Assembly: GCF_943193175.1 (NCBI RefSeq)
Contig: NZ_CALPDF010000023.1
Coordinates: 1-64,000, forward strand
Direction of reading: 5' to 3'
From: Neobacillus muris
Lineage (GTDB): Bacteria; Bacillota; Bacilli; Bacillales; Cytobacillaceae
Length of the DNA: 64,000 nucleotides
Below the pieces are notes generated by a model. That model made no database searches and had not been told where the DNA came from. It worked only from the letters and a program-made list of their open reading frames with translations. Within the stretch, counting starts at the first letter, position 1, and the number at the start of each line of letters is the position of its first letter. Both the position numbers and the translations under genes were made by a program. Shown here in pieces: positions 50,473 through 58,189 of the stretch.

Positions 50473-51651
50473 GTGGGGGAATTGGAAGATATTCAATATG
50501 CCTTTATGGACGAAGTTGGTGATTATCGATTTGATTTTGACAACCAAGAAGTGTCAACCCACTTTATCATCGTTTCCATTTTAATCAAAGGTTCCAATAA
50601 AGCCATGCTGGAACAGGAATTGGAAAAGCTTCGCCAGCAATTCTTTCCAGATGGCAAAATAAAATCTATAAACGACAACACCTTAACAACTCAGATATTA
50701 ACTGAACTCAAGGAATTGCCGTTCACCATATACGCATTTGTCATTGATAAAAGAAAAATAAGGGAAGAGAGCGGCATTATGTACAATAAGCCGTTTATCC
50801 GCTATTTAAATAGAATGATTTATGAAGATTTGAATCAGACATTTGACCAGCTGGACTTTGTAGTTAGTGAAGCGGAAGCTAAACCGTTTATGCAGGAATT
50901 TAAAAACTACATTGAAAGCAGGAACATACCAGATTTATTCAACTATTCGATATTTGGTTTCAATGACACAAAGTCTGATATTTTGCTTCAATTGGCTGGA
51001 TTTGTCGCCGGGACGATCGCAAAAGGCTATGATCATGCCCATTATTCGAGTCATTATCGAAGCTTTTTTCAACTCATGAAACATAAAATAGCCGCTATCA
51101 ATCTACTGCCAATAGATTATAAAAATTTCCTTTATGATTACAAGTTTGGCAATCGGGATTCCAGGTACGACAAGGTCATTATCAAGCAGGCAGTCAACTT
51201 GGCCTATTCCTATATGGAAAAACATCGAAAAAGTGAGGATGAGGATGAAAAAATTCGGCTGGTTTTTCTTAAGTATCTTCTATTTAATCTGAGGGAAAAT
51301 CCGGATCAATATGTTTATACCCAGGAAATTCTCGATAATTTAAACGCCCTCAGGGACATAAAAATCAATCCTCATTATTTCCGTTCAAACATTGTTTCAA
51401 AGCTCCGCGACAGCGGGGTCATAATTGCCAGCAGCACAAAGGGCTATAAATTGCCGGTTTGTTTAAATGATTTGTATGACTTTGTGAATTTATCTAGTTT
51501 AACCATTTACCCGATGATCCAAAGAATTGCAAAATGCAGGGAGCAAATTCTTCTGGCTACAAACACTGAAGTGGATATTTTAGAACAAAAGGAATATGAG
51601 TATTTAAAAAAAGTCATTGAAATGATCAAACACGAACACGTAGAAATATAA
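50473..51651 (+). CDS. DUF3800 domain protein, putative nuclease-fold
   Basis: 392 aa. N-terminal YAFMDEVGDYRFD (a DESGD-like motif, ~9-21) and, farther on, FVVSEAEAKPFMQEFKNYIES and DTKSDILLQLAGFVAGTIAKGYD, the pattern of DUF3800, which is predicted to have an RNase H-like fold with acidic catalytic residues. A C-terminal ~120 residues (DKIRLVFLKYLLFNLRENPDQYVYTQEILDNL) may hold a winged-helix-like module (INPHYFRSNIVSKLRDSGVI). GTG 50473 has GGACAGGGG; TTG 50482 is an alternative. No phage or transposase neighbour; function unknown. Confidence 0.76.
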   Translation: MGELEDIQYAFMDEVGDYRFDFDNQEVSTHFIIVSILIKGSNKAMLEQELEKLRQQFFPDGKIKSINDNTLTTQILTELKELPFTIYAFVIDKRKIREESGIMYNKPFIRYLNRMIYEDLNQTFDQLDFVVSEAEAKPFMQEFKNYIESRNIPDLFNYSIFGFNDTKSDILLQLAGFVAGTIAKGYDHAHYSSHYRSFFQLMKHKIAAINLLPIDYKNFLYDYKFGNRDSRYDKVIIKQAVNLAYSYMEKHRKSEDEDEKIRLVFLKYLLFNLRENPDQYVYTQEILDNLNALRDIKINPHYFRSNIVSKLRDSGVIIASSTKGYKLPVCLNDLYDFVNLSSLTIYPMIQRIAKCREQILLATNTEVDILEQKEYEYLKKVIEMIKHEHVEI

Positions 51652-51660
51652 AACTAAAGG

Positions 51661-51700
51661 GGCTGTCCATTAAGGGTTTTAACACCTAAATGGACAGCCT
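51661..51700. terminator. Hairpin between convergent DUF3800 and hemerythrin genes
   Basis: GGCTGTCCATTAAGG and CCTAAATGGACAGCC pair with one mismatch over a short loop; only a weak T run follows. Confidence 0.6.
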
Positions 51701-51715
51701 CTGTTTGCACTGACC

Positions 51716-52228
51716 TCACACCTTTTGGGCCAATTGTTCTTTTTCCTCTTCAGTCAACATCCGTTCAGCCATCGGATAAAGGACTTGTTCCTCTTTAGCA
51801 AAATGGTCCAGCAGCGTGTAGTAAGCATTCTTTATTAAATGAGCATTAGTAATCTTTTCCTCTGCTGTTAAAGCGGATAGGTTCTCAGTATTGCTAATGA
51901 ATTCCTGAATGAACCCCCTAGCTTGCTCGTGTTCATATTCCATCACGGCAATCGGTCCGCCGTTTTTTCCCAGATACACTTCCATCATCCGAAACAACAG
52001 ATCTTCCTCTCGTTCGGAATGGAACTCAAGGTCAGTGAAAAACTTTTTCACCTTTGGAACTAGTTCTTCACATGCTATGCCTTCGGGGTCCTGCTCAACT
52101 TGATTGCCTAGAGCGAATAAAGCATCTAAACCATTCCGCAGCGGTGTGTGCTCGCTCACTAATCTGTTTAATCCCTCTGAAAGTGCAACTGGCCCGTTGC
52201 CAAACATTCCATTATGACATCCTTGCAT
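51716..52228 (-). CDS. Hemerythrin HHE-domain protein
   Basis: 170 aa four-helix bundle. Iron ligands in the usual order: SEHTPLR (~27), EFHSEREEDLLF (~70, with the bridging Glu), EYEHEQAR (~103) and LLDHFAKEEQVLYP (~143-152). Such proteins bind diiron and protect against NO/O2 or act in iron-sulfur repair (ScdA/YtfE-like). AAAGGAGAATTAAAT precedes the ATG (minus strand). A CRP/FNR-like palindrome lies 59-76 bp upstream of the start, which would suit induction at low oxygen alongside the nitrate reductase genes farther right. Confidence 0.86.
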   Translation of the reverse strand: MQGCHNGMFGNGPVALSEGLNRLVSEHTPLRNGLDALFALGNQVEQDPEGIACEELVPKVKKFFTDLEFHSEREEDLLFRMMEVYLGKNGGPIAVMEYEHEQARGFIQEFISNTENLSALTAEEKITNAHLIKNAYYTLLDHFAKEEQVLYPMAERMLTEEEKEQLAQKV

Positions 52229-52286
52229 ATTTAATTCTCCTTTCGACTATTTCTACTATTACTATATAAAAATTGCAGTGATTTTA

Positions 52287-52304
52287 TAGTGATGGAAATC
52301 ACTA
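52287..52304. promoter_or_regulatory. FNR/CRP-like palindrome upstream of the hemerythrin gene
   Basis: TAGTGATGGAAATCACTA: GTGA-N6-TCAC with matching outer bases, the layout of the Bacillus Fnr box (TGTGA-N6-TCACA) with A instead of T next to the GTGA. Fnr binding is inferred. Confidence 0.6.
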
Positions 52305-52432
52305 ATAAAACATTTTCGTATAGGGTTTATTTTTTGAAAATTTTAAAATTAGAACTGGATAATTCATTCCTTCTGTTATATAATTGCTTTAAAAATAAAT
52401 GAATTGTTATATAACAAAAAGGAGCGGAATTT

Positions 52433-52756
52433 ATGATGAAAATTGATGCGATTGCACGGAAAATACTAGGTTGGAAGTTAAATAGATGGGATCGCTGGTA
52501 TGATTATGAAACAGGGAAATTCATCCACGATTCTGAGTTCCAGCCAGAGCAAAATCTTGCCCACGCTATGATGATTGTCGATAGGTTAGAAGCCTTAGGG
52601 TTTACGTATAAAATCAATGGAACTTCCAGAGTATGCTTCAACGAGATCTGTGCCACTGGCAATTCGCTGGCCGAAGCCATTACCAACGCTGCCTATTCGC
52701 TCATTGAATGCAATTCCATAGCCCATAGCACAAGTGTATGGAGGAAATTATGCTAA
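52433..52756 (+). CDS. Phage-type 'ABA sandwich' domain protein (BC1872-like), orphan
   Basis: 107 aa: IARKILGWKLNRWDRWYDY..., FQPEQNLAHAMMIVDRLEALGFTYKI... and SLAEAITNAAYSLIECN. This is the pattern of small phage proteins in Bacillus (alpha-beta-alpha sandwich, function unknown). AAAGGAGCGGAATTT precedes the ATG. No other phage genes adjoin, so it may be a relic or a domesticated gene. Followed by a terminator. Confidence 0.68.
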   Translation: MMKIDAIARKILGWKLNRWDRWYDYETGKFIHDSEFQPEQNLAHAMMIVDRLEALGFTYKINGTSRVCFNEICATGNSLAEAITNAAYSLIECNSIAHSTSVWRKLC

Positions 52757-52772
52757 AAAGTGTAGGATAATA

Positions 52773-52805
52773 AATGGCTGTCGATCATAATCGGCAGCCA
52801 TTTTT
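52773..52805 (+). terminator. Rho-independent terminator
   Basis: AATGGCTGTCGAT / ATCGGCAGCCATTTTT after the phage-type gene. Confidence 0.88.
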
Positions 52806-52873
52806 AGTCTGTTAACAATATTGTTTATTTTCCCATTTTTATAGTAAAATAATCCTAAAGGAGAGCGAGGAAC

Positions 52874-53197
52874 ATGAACATTAGTGGATTTGCACGAGGG
52901 TTAATGTCCAGAAATTATAGTACCGAACGATTCCTGCTGCATGTGGCCAATTGTGTTGAAGGACAGCTGAAAGAATGGGATGAACAGTATGAAGTCCTTG
53001 TTTTGAAGCTAAAAAACTATGAATTTATTGTCAAAATGAATGACCGGGATTATTATCTTTCAATTTCCGAAGAGGAAATCACTGCCTTGCAGCAGATGGA
53101 TGCCTTCGCGTTGGACCAAAAGATTTGGAAAGAACTAGAAGGCCAAGGGCTCCCCATTGAAAGAGGGCATGGAAATTATATTGATTATGTATTATAA
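52874..53197 (+). CDS. Small hypothetical protein
   Basis: 107 aa with alternating strands and helices (QLKEWDEQYEVLVLKLKNYEFIVKM, ISEEEITALQQMDAFALDQKIWKELE) and no membrane segment or Cys motif other than one Cys. AAAGGAGAGCGAGGAAC precedes the ATG. I do not recognise a family. It is followed by a terminator, and the neighbouring spore genes read the opposite way. Confidence 0.62.
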   Translation: MNISGFARGLMSRNYSTERFLLHVANCVEGQLKEWDEQYEVLVLKLKNYEFIVKMNDRDYYLSISEEEITALQQMDAFALDQKIWKELEGQGLPIERGHGNYIDYVL

Positions 53198-53202
53198 CGA
53201 TT

Positions 53203-53238
53203 AAAAATGCAGAACCCATTTAGGTCCTGCATTTTTTT
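53203..53238 (+). terminator. Rho-independent terminator
   Basis: AAAAATGCAG - AACCCATTTAGGTC - CTGCATTTTTTT; also positioned to end the convergent spore operon. Confidence 0.85.
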
Positions 53239-53248
53239 AGTGAAGAAA

Positions 53249-53485
53249 TTATATCAAACTGTTTTTGACTGTATTACTGTCAGAACCATCAGGATCAAAG
53301 ACAAATGCCGCAGGGAGATTCACGGGGGATAGGTCGCCGTTTAGTTCCCCAACAGCTTGGTTTCGTTTATAGGAAATAAATTGGTCAATCTGTTGAAACG
53401 AGCCCATATTTGCCACAGCCCCATTATCCATTGCATTAATTTTAAACCCGAGAAGATTGATTGCCATCGGCGTAATAAATATCAT
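53249..53485 (-). CDS. GerPA/GerPF-like spore germination protein (paralogue 4)
   Basis: 78 aa. The repeated family pattern INLLGFKINAMDNGAVANMGSFQQI (N-terminal beta strands with a GxVxxG-type turn) then SYKRNQAVGELNGDLSP is the short GerPA/GerPF type that sits in the coat and helps germinants pass. ATG 53485 follows AGGAGGAATTTG; a TTG one codon earlier is possible. Last gene of a four-gene minus-strand run with 34- and 11-23-bp gaps. Confidence 0.72.
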   Translation of the reverse strand: MIFITPMAINLLGFKINAMDNGAVANMGSFQQIDQFISYKRNQAVGELNGDLSPVNLPAAFVFDPDGSDSNTVKNSLI

Positions 53486-53522
53486 CAAATTCCTCCTAAT
53501 GTTATATGGCTAAAAGCTGTTG

Positions 53523-53756
53523 TCACAAGACACTGTTCTTTATGGTTGGGCTGTCAATCAGATCCATATCCGACACCCAAGATACCGACAGCAGGGAGGG
53601 GGACAGGTCACCGTTTTGTTCGCCAATCCCCTGGCTCCTTTTATAGGACACAAAAAAATCATTGTGCTGGCTCGGTCCAAGATTGATTACGGCTCCGTGG
53701 TCCAGGGCATTAATCTTAAAACCTAGTATATTCATTGATATCGGTGCAAAAACCAT
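53523..53756 (-). CDS. GerPA/GerPF-like spore germination protein (paralogue 3)
   Basis: 77 aa: NILGFKINALDHGAVINLGPSQHN and FVSYKRSQGIGEQNGDLSP align almost word for word with the protein at 53249, so the two are a tandem duplication. AAAGGGGGACAAT precedes the ATG. Like other GerP-type proteins it has no signal peptide and would be assembled into the coat from the mother cell. Confidence 0.72.
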   Translation of the reverse strand: MVFAPISMNILGFKINALDHGAVINLGPSQHNDFFVSYKRSQGIGEQNGDLSPSLLSVSWVSDMDLIDSPTIKNSVL

Positions 53757-53767
53757 ATTGTCCCCCT

Positions 53768-54019
53768 TTATGGAATCGGGACGGGAGATGATGCAAAAGA
53801 AGAAGCAGAATCAATCTGGTCGCGGTCATCGACACAGCTCCTCGTCCCGAGAAAATGACTGCCATCGCCCATATTCTGACCAAATCCCTGGTTTTTCTTG
53901 TCTGAATTATGCCATTCTGCCAACAGGTTCTGCCCCACATTGATGGCCGAGGCATTTTCGAAAGAGTTTACTTTAATCATATTGATGTTGATGTTAATGT
54001 AGGGTACTGGTCCTGTCAT
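53768..54019 (-). CDS. GerPA/GerPF-like spore protein (paralogue 2, diverged)
   Basis: 83 aa: PYININININMIKVNSFENASAINVGQNLL has the strand pattern and the VGQ turn of the family, and DKKNQGFGQNMGD parallels the KRNQAVGE block of its neighbours. The C-terminus is Ser-rich. GAGGAGGGATTTC precedes the ATG. It is 11 bp from the next gene in the run. Confidence 0.65.
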   Translation of the reverse strand: MTGPVPYINININMIKVNSFENASAINVGQNLLAEWHNSDKKNQGFGQNMGDGSHFLGTRSCVDDRDQIDSASSFASSPVPIP

Positions 54020-54042
54020 GAAATCCCTCCTCGTATATAAAG

Positions 54043-54273
54043 TTAACGGTTGATTTTCTCAGCATATTCATCCTGAAAATCATTATCGTTGGCAGCATGG
54101 ATACCGAAGGCTCTAATTGTTTTATCGGAAAATTGCTGCCCAAACCCTTGATTTTTCTTGGCACAGACGTTTCGGTTTGTTTTGATGGTCGAAGAAAAGG
54201 ACGTTGAGCTCAGGTGGTCCATATTATTTATCTTAAGACCTTTAATCGTGATATTGGTTGGCAAAAAGTTCAA
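54043..54273 (-). CDS. GerPA/GerPF-like spore protein (paralogue 1, diverged)
   Basis: 76 aa: NITIKGLKINNMDHLSSTSFSSTI and AKKNQGFGQQFSD keep the family layout. TTG start with AAGGAA 10 bases upstream. First gene of the minus-strand run; the intergenic region to the HSP20-like gene (54274-54452) should hold both promoters, but I could not assign a sigma-K site with confidence. Confidence 0.62.
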   Translation of the reverse strand: MNFLPTNITIKGLKINNMDHLSSTSFSSTIKTNRNVCAKKNQGFGQQFSDKTIRAFGIHAANDNDFQDEYAEKINR

Positions 54274-54452
54274 TCTAAACCATTCCTTCCATGCCAGTTT
54301 TTACAGACTATGCTGTTTAGGACGAAATTATGTTAGGGAGACGGGGAAGTCCGATCGGAAACAGATGAATTTTTTTCAGGAATATCAAATATGATTTAAT
54401 AATAGAGGAAAAAGTACGAGCTTTGTTTGGCAGCACAAGGGGGGAATCCATT

Positions 54453-54926
54453 ATGGACATGAAGAACCTGATGCAATGGCTGGAGTTGGCAAAAAAGTAT
54501 CAGGCGGGTGACTTTTGGGGCAGCATATTTGAGCAGGCGTCCGTGAATGATCTGATGAAGGATGTATCGGATTTCCCACCCTCCCCTGGCAGTGAGCGTT
54601 CTCCTGGCCAAGAAGTTAGTTTTCCCCCAACGGATATTTATTTGACAGAGGAAGAGGTTCTCATTGTTTCGGACCTGGCGGGGTATCGAAAGGAAAATCT
54701 TCAGTTATCCTTGGCTGGAATGAAATTAATGCTAAAAGGCACCAGCGGCCGGATGAATCCTGGAACTGCGATTTTGCAGGAAAGGCACCAAGGGGATTTT
54801 CAGCGTACCATCGATCTGCCTGAACCGGTCAATTCTAATCAAATGACGGCAAAGTTTCACAATGGACTTCTCTACATAGCTTATAAACGGCAAAGGATAA
54901 ACGAGGAACAAGTAAACATCGAGTAG
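54453..54926 (+). CDS. HSP20 small heat-shock-like spore coat protein (CotP/CotM type)
   Basis: 157 aa. A divergent N-terminal helix region (MQWLELAKKYQAGDFWGS), then an alpha-crystallin core FPPTDIYLTEEEVLIVSDLAGYRKENLQLSLAGMKLMLKG... FQRTIDLPEPVNSNQMTAKFHNGLLYIAYKR. In bacilli HSP20 proteins of this size beside GerPA/GerPF-like genes (cotP-ydgA-ydgB in B. subtilis) are coat proteins. AAGGGGGGAATCCATT precedes ATG 54453. Divergent from the GerP-like run and 36 bp before the GerPC-like gene. Confidence 0.76.
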   Translation: MDMKNLMQWLELAKKYQAGDFWGSIFEQASVNDLMKDVSDFPPSPGSERSPGQEVSFPPTDIYLTEEEVLIVSDLAGYRKENLQLSLAGMKLMLKGTSGRMNPGTAILQERHQGDFQRTIDLPEPVNSNQMTAKFHNGLLYIAYKRQRINEEQVNIE

Positions 54927-54962
54927 GCTTCTTAAAAAAATCGGTAAGCTTGGTGATGGGAA

Positions 54963-55766
54963 ATGGATCTAAAAAAATTATTCAGCCAAAATAATCGGAC
55001 AGGAACTCCCGAAAATAAGCCGGAGGAACGGCAAATAACCAGGATCAATGCACTAGAGGTTCAGGTCAAGCACTTGCTGCAGTTTGAAAAACAAGCTCGG
55101 CCAATACTCCTTAAGCTGGGGCGCCGGGAAGGGGAGAGGCCGGATGCTTCTGACATGATGGTCCCTAATAAGGAGTATGAGCAACTGCTGCAAAAAGTAA
55201 ATGGCCTTGAACGAAAGGTGCGGCAAAAGAATACCAGCACAGGTTCCACTCAGACCAGCCAATCGAACCAAAAGGGAGAGGCCGGCTTATCCTCAATCCA
55301 AGCAAAAATCACTGCACTGGAGGCAAATTTCTTATTGCTAAATGAAGTGCAAGCAGTCATCATGAGGCAAATTGCGGACTTATCTGAAAAACTGGCGGAT
55401 CGAAGCAAATCCACTAGTGAAAGCGAAGACCTTGAATCCAAGCAGGAACCGCTATTTAAAACGCTTTATGTTGATAAGCTTTTTTTAGATAAATATGAAC
55501 AAAACAATAATTTCGCTCAGCTGGGTATTAAAGAATTGAACGGAGCCCTCAATATTGGCGCAACCTACGGGAAAGACGTAGTGCCAAAAGCGGTGACAGA
55601 CCAAATTCAGGAAGACATCGCCCAAATGAAGGCAATGAAACAACAGAAGCACCAGAAGGAATCCAGCGGTGATGAAATGGACAAGCAGGAAAGTTATAAT
55701 GAAGAAATAGATCTAGAATATACCAATATTCAAATTAAGGATGATCCATTCCAAGGGGAAGGCTAA
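54963..55766 (+). CDS. GerPC-like spore germination protein
   Basis: 267 aa, longer than the ~200 aa of GerPC. Two coiled-coil segments (ITRINALEVQVKHLLQFE, EYEQLLQKVNGLERKV; AKITALEANFLLLNEVQAV) are followed by LYVDKLFLDKYEQNNNFAQLGIKELNGALNIGATYG, which corresponds to the GerPC ending (IEYKFDQL...LEGTLNIG). The C-terminal 70 residues are charged and low-complexity. It is preceded by only a weak GGTGATGGG site. Its position beside four GerPA/F-like genes supports a coat or germination role. Confidence 0.68.
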   Translation: MDLKKLFSQNNRTGTPENKPEERQITRINALEVQVKHLLQFEKQARPILLKLGRREGERPDASDMMVPNKEYEQLLQKVNGLERKVRQKNTSTGSTQTSQSNQKGEAGLSSIQAKITALEANFLLLNEVQAVIMRQIADLSEKLADRSKSTSESEDLESKQEPLFKTLYVDKLFLDKYEQNNNFAQLGIKELNGALNIGATYGKDVVPKAVTDQIQEDIAQMKAMKQQKHQKESSGDEMDKQESYNEEIDLEYTNIQIKDDPFQGEG

Positions 55767-55813
55767 TATTGATGGCTAACATAAAGAGCAGTTGGTTCCA
55801 ATTATATTACCTA

Positions 55814-55852
55814 GAAAAAAAGCTTGGGATATCATGAACCCAAGCTTTTTTA
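55814..55852. terminator. Bidirectional terminator
   Basis: AAAAAAAGCTTGGG and CCCAAGCTTTTTT around ATATCATGAA. Confidence 0.88.
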
Positions 55853-55897
55853 TCTATGCAGAGCTTATTGAAAGAATCTAATTGCCTTTCTGATTCG

Positions 55898-56092
55898 TTA
55901 GACACCCATTTTTCTGCGGGTATTGCTTGGTTTCTTTGTTTGCTGGCTCTTCATTTTCTTGGCTGAAAGGTCAGCACTTGCTTTTCCTTTACCAGCGGAA
56001 TTCTGATTCTTTTTGTTTTCAAGCTGCTGCTTCATGATTTCTTGCAGGCTGACTTTCTTTTTTGCCGTTTCGATTTGGTGATTCTCTGTCAT
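55898..56092 (-). CDS. Small Lys/Gln-rich protein, unknown
   Basis: 64 aa, very basic and hydrophilic (AKKKVSLQEIMKQQLENKKNQ, SAKKMKSQQTKKPSNTRRKMGV). No Cys, no hydrophobic core, so probably nucleic-acid- or surface-associated, or a spore-type small protein; that is inference. AAAAAGGAGAATTTTCCG precedes the ATG on the minus strand at good spacing, which is the main support for the gene. Confidence 0.6.
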   Translation of the reverse strand: MTENHQIETAKKKVSLQEIMKQQLENKKNQNSAGKGKASADLSAKKMKSQQTKKPSNTRRKMGV

Positions 56093-56312
56093 CGGAAAAT
56101 TCTCCTTTTTAGGGATTTGAGTTCAGTATACTCTATTTCTGAAAGATAGTGAAACAACTTCCGAATTAAAGTTGCTTTCTCTTTTTTTGTTTGCATTTTA
56201 AGCGTTCCTCAAAACCGTAATGACATTTATAGTACGCCGTATAGTTTATTCGGATTGAAAATTTTAGTATTATTGATAATGAACACAATAGCATTTTGAA
56301 AGGACGTTACCA

Positions 56313-57476
56313 ATGGCTTTTATAGAAAAAATAAAACCGCACTTAACGAGCGATGATCTTTTAATTCAGCAAACCGTACTGCATGCTTTGCATGAATATC
56401 CACTTGTTCCAGAGGAGTGGACCGTAGAATTGCTGAAGGAAGCATTTAAAAATAAAGACAAGCTGAGCGACATTCTTATTTATGTCGACCATCAGAAAAT
56501 CAATGAAGATGCAGCCAAGCTGCTAATCGAAAAAATCCCAACAATGGACAAGACCCAGGCCCATTTAGCGATAAGATTGCTAGATAACATGGAAATTGAA
56601 CTAGCACTCCAATATAAGCAGCAGTTAAAAAAATATATTAACCAAAAGACATGGGAGTTATATGAGCTTATCCAAACCGGGACAAAAGAAACGGTTTGCC
56701 AAGAATATAGGAACACAATAGATAAACTGGAGCGTGCCAATTCATTCCAGCATGATCAATTTGAGAAAGCAAAAAAACTGGCAAAATGTATGGTGGATCA
56801 TGGCTGGATGACAGCAGATGAAATTGGCCAGGTGATTCAAAAAGAGGTAAAGGAGCAATGGTTTTCTTTTAATGGCATTTTGACAGTTTATATGATTGGT
56901 TTGATGAAATTGGATCAATATATTCCGACACTGGCAGGCATGCTAACCCGTGATGAGGATGTCCTGCTAGAGGAAGTGGCGGACGTCTTAATTCGTTTCC
57001 AATCAGATGAGGTGGTAAAGGAAGTAGCACCTTACTTAAAGAAATCAGAATCGATAATTTTTGCCAGCTCCGTTGTCGAAAATATCAAATCAGAGCATGC
57101 TATTCTAGCATTACGGGAGGCTTACCAAGCTGCTGAGGAATTGGAAGACCAAGATATGCTGATTGAGGCACTATGCCATCAGTTCTCCAAACAGGCATTG
57201 CCTGACATCTCCGCACATATGGAAAATGAGTATTTCTCAAGCTTGGTGGATATCGAACAGGTGGTTTATGGCTATTTTTCTATCATCGGAGAGCAGCATC
57301 CTGACATGGAGTATTGGAAACAAGGGGCGATGGAACGAGAAATGGACTTTAGACAAGAATCGGGACAAGGCAATTTGCTGCACAGCGTTCCTGTAAGAAA
57401 TGACAACAAGGTAGGCCGTAATGACCATTGCCCATGCGGCAGCGGCAAAAAATATAAAAAGTGCTGCGGAAAATAG
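56313..57476 (+). CDS. SEC-C motif protein with HEAT-like helical repeats
   Basis: 387 aa. About 340 residues of helical repeats ([28 protein letters not shown] and similar) end in the zinc motif [19 protein letters not shown], the SEC-C domain known from the SecA tail, where it binds zinc and SecB or ribosomes. The arrangement occurs in many uncharacterised Bacillus proteins; no partner is suggested by the neighbours. AAAGGACGTTACCA precedes the ATG. Followed by a terminator. Confidence 0.82.
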   Translation: MAFIEKIKPHLTSDDLLIQQTVLHALHEYPLVPEEWTVELLKEAFKNKDKLSDILIYVDHQKINEDAAKLLIEKIPTMDKTQAHLAIRLLDNMEIELALQYKQQLKKYINQKTWELYELIQTGTKETVCQEYRNTIDKLERANSFQHDQFEKAKKLAKCMVDHGWMTADEIGQVIQKEVKEQWFSFNGILTVYMIGLMKLDQYIPTLAGMLTRDEDVLLEEVADVLIRFQSDEVVKEVAPYLKKSESIIFASSVVENIKSEHAILALREAYQAAEELEDQDMLIEALCHQFSKQALPDISAHMENEYFSSLVDIEQVVYGYFSIIGEQHPDMEYWKQGAMEREMDFRQESGQGNLLHSVPVRNDNKVGRNDHCPCGSGKKYKKCCGK

Positions 57477-57520
57477 GATATAGTTCGTTTTTAGGTGAGG
57501 CATTTCAGAAAGCATACGAA

Positions 57521-57561
57521 TAAGCATATCAATTCAGTTAGAAATTGGTATGCTTTTTTTC
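57521..57561 (+). terminator. Rho-independent terminator
   Basis: AAGCATATCAATT and AAATTGGTATGCTTTTTTT, 45 bp after the SEC-C gene. Confidence 0.87.
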
Positions 57562-57595
57562 GTTGATGCTTTTCTTGGAAAATACTTAAACATAT

Positions 57596-57621
57596 TGAAA
57601 CTTTTCTAGTTTATAGACTCC
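57596..57621 (+). promoter_or_regulatory. ECF-type promoter candidate for the sigma/anti-sigma operon
   Basis: TGAAAC at 57596 followed after 16 bp by CTCC (57618). The -35 is that of Bacillus ECF sigma factors (TGAAAC-N16-CGTC); the -10 is imperfect. The location, 29-55 bp before the sigma gene, suits autoregulation. Confidence 0.5.
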
Positions 57622-57649
57622 ACTAATAAGTAAAGGGGGATCAAATAAG

Positions 57650-58189
57650 ATGAAAATGGAAAACCACCAGCTAGTTAAAAAAGCAATCAAAGGCAATAAA
57701 AGCGCCTTTGAAATGTTAGTCCAGCAGCATTATGAGAGAATCTACCGGACTGCCTACCTTTATGTACATAACGAAGTAGATGCATTGGATGTGGTCCAAG
57801 AAGCGACCTATCAAGCATTTGCTTCGATCCATTCGTTAAAAAATCCGGAGTATTTTATGACCTGGCTCACCAGGATTGTCATACGATGTTCGGGACATGC
57901 CCTAAAGAGAAAAAGCAATCTTGTTCCGTTGAGTGATGAGATCTTGTCCAACCTGCCTGGCCAAGTACCTCCAAACATGGAAGAATCATTACAGCTGTTA
58001 AATGCCATTCAGCAGCTGAGAGAGAATTACCGGACGGCAATTATATTATTTTATTATTACGATTACTCGATCAAAGCGATAAGCAGTGTCATGGACATTC
58101 CAGAGAGTACGGTAAAAACATATTTAAGCAGAGGCAAAGCGGAGCTGAAAAAATCCTTTCAAGAGGAGGAGGACAAGTGCCATGGATAA
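57650..58189 (+). CDS. ECF-like RNA polymerase sigma factor
   Basis: 179 aa. Region 2 ([60 protein letters not shown], ~22-80) and region 4 HTH ([49 protein letters not shown], ~122-170) are complete. SigV/SigW-type extracytoplasmic-function factor. GGGGGATCAAATAAG precedes the ATG. The stop overlaps the anti-sigma gene by 8 bp. Confidence 0.88.
   Translation: MKMENHQLVKKAIKGNKSAFEMLVQQHYERIYRTAYLYVHNEVDALDVVQEATYQAFASIHSLKNPEYFMTWLTRIVIRCSGHALKRKSNLVPLSDEILSNLPGQVPPNMEESLQLLNAIQQLRENYRTAIILFYYYDYSIKAISSVMDIPESTVKTYLSRGKAELKKSFQEEEDKCHG

Noticed and set aside
54274-54452. Sigma-K promoters between the divergent spore genes
   Set aside because: Several CATA-like hexamers occur (for example CATAGTC on the minus strand) but none has both elements at proper spacing.
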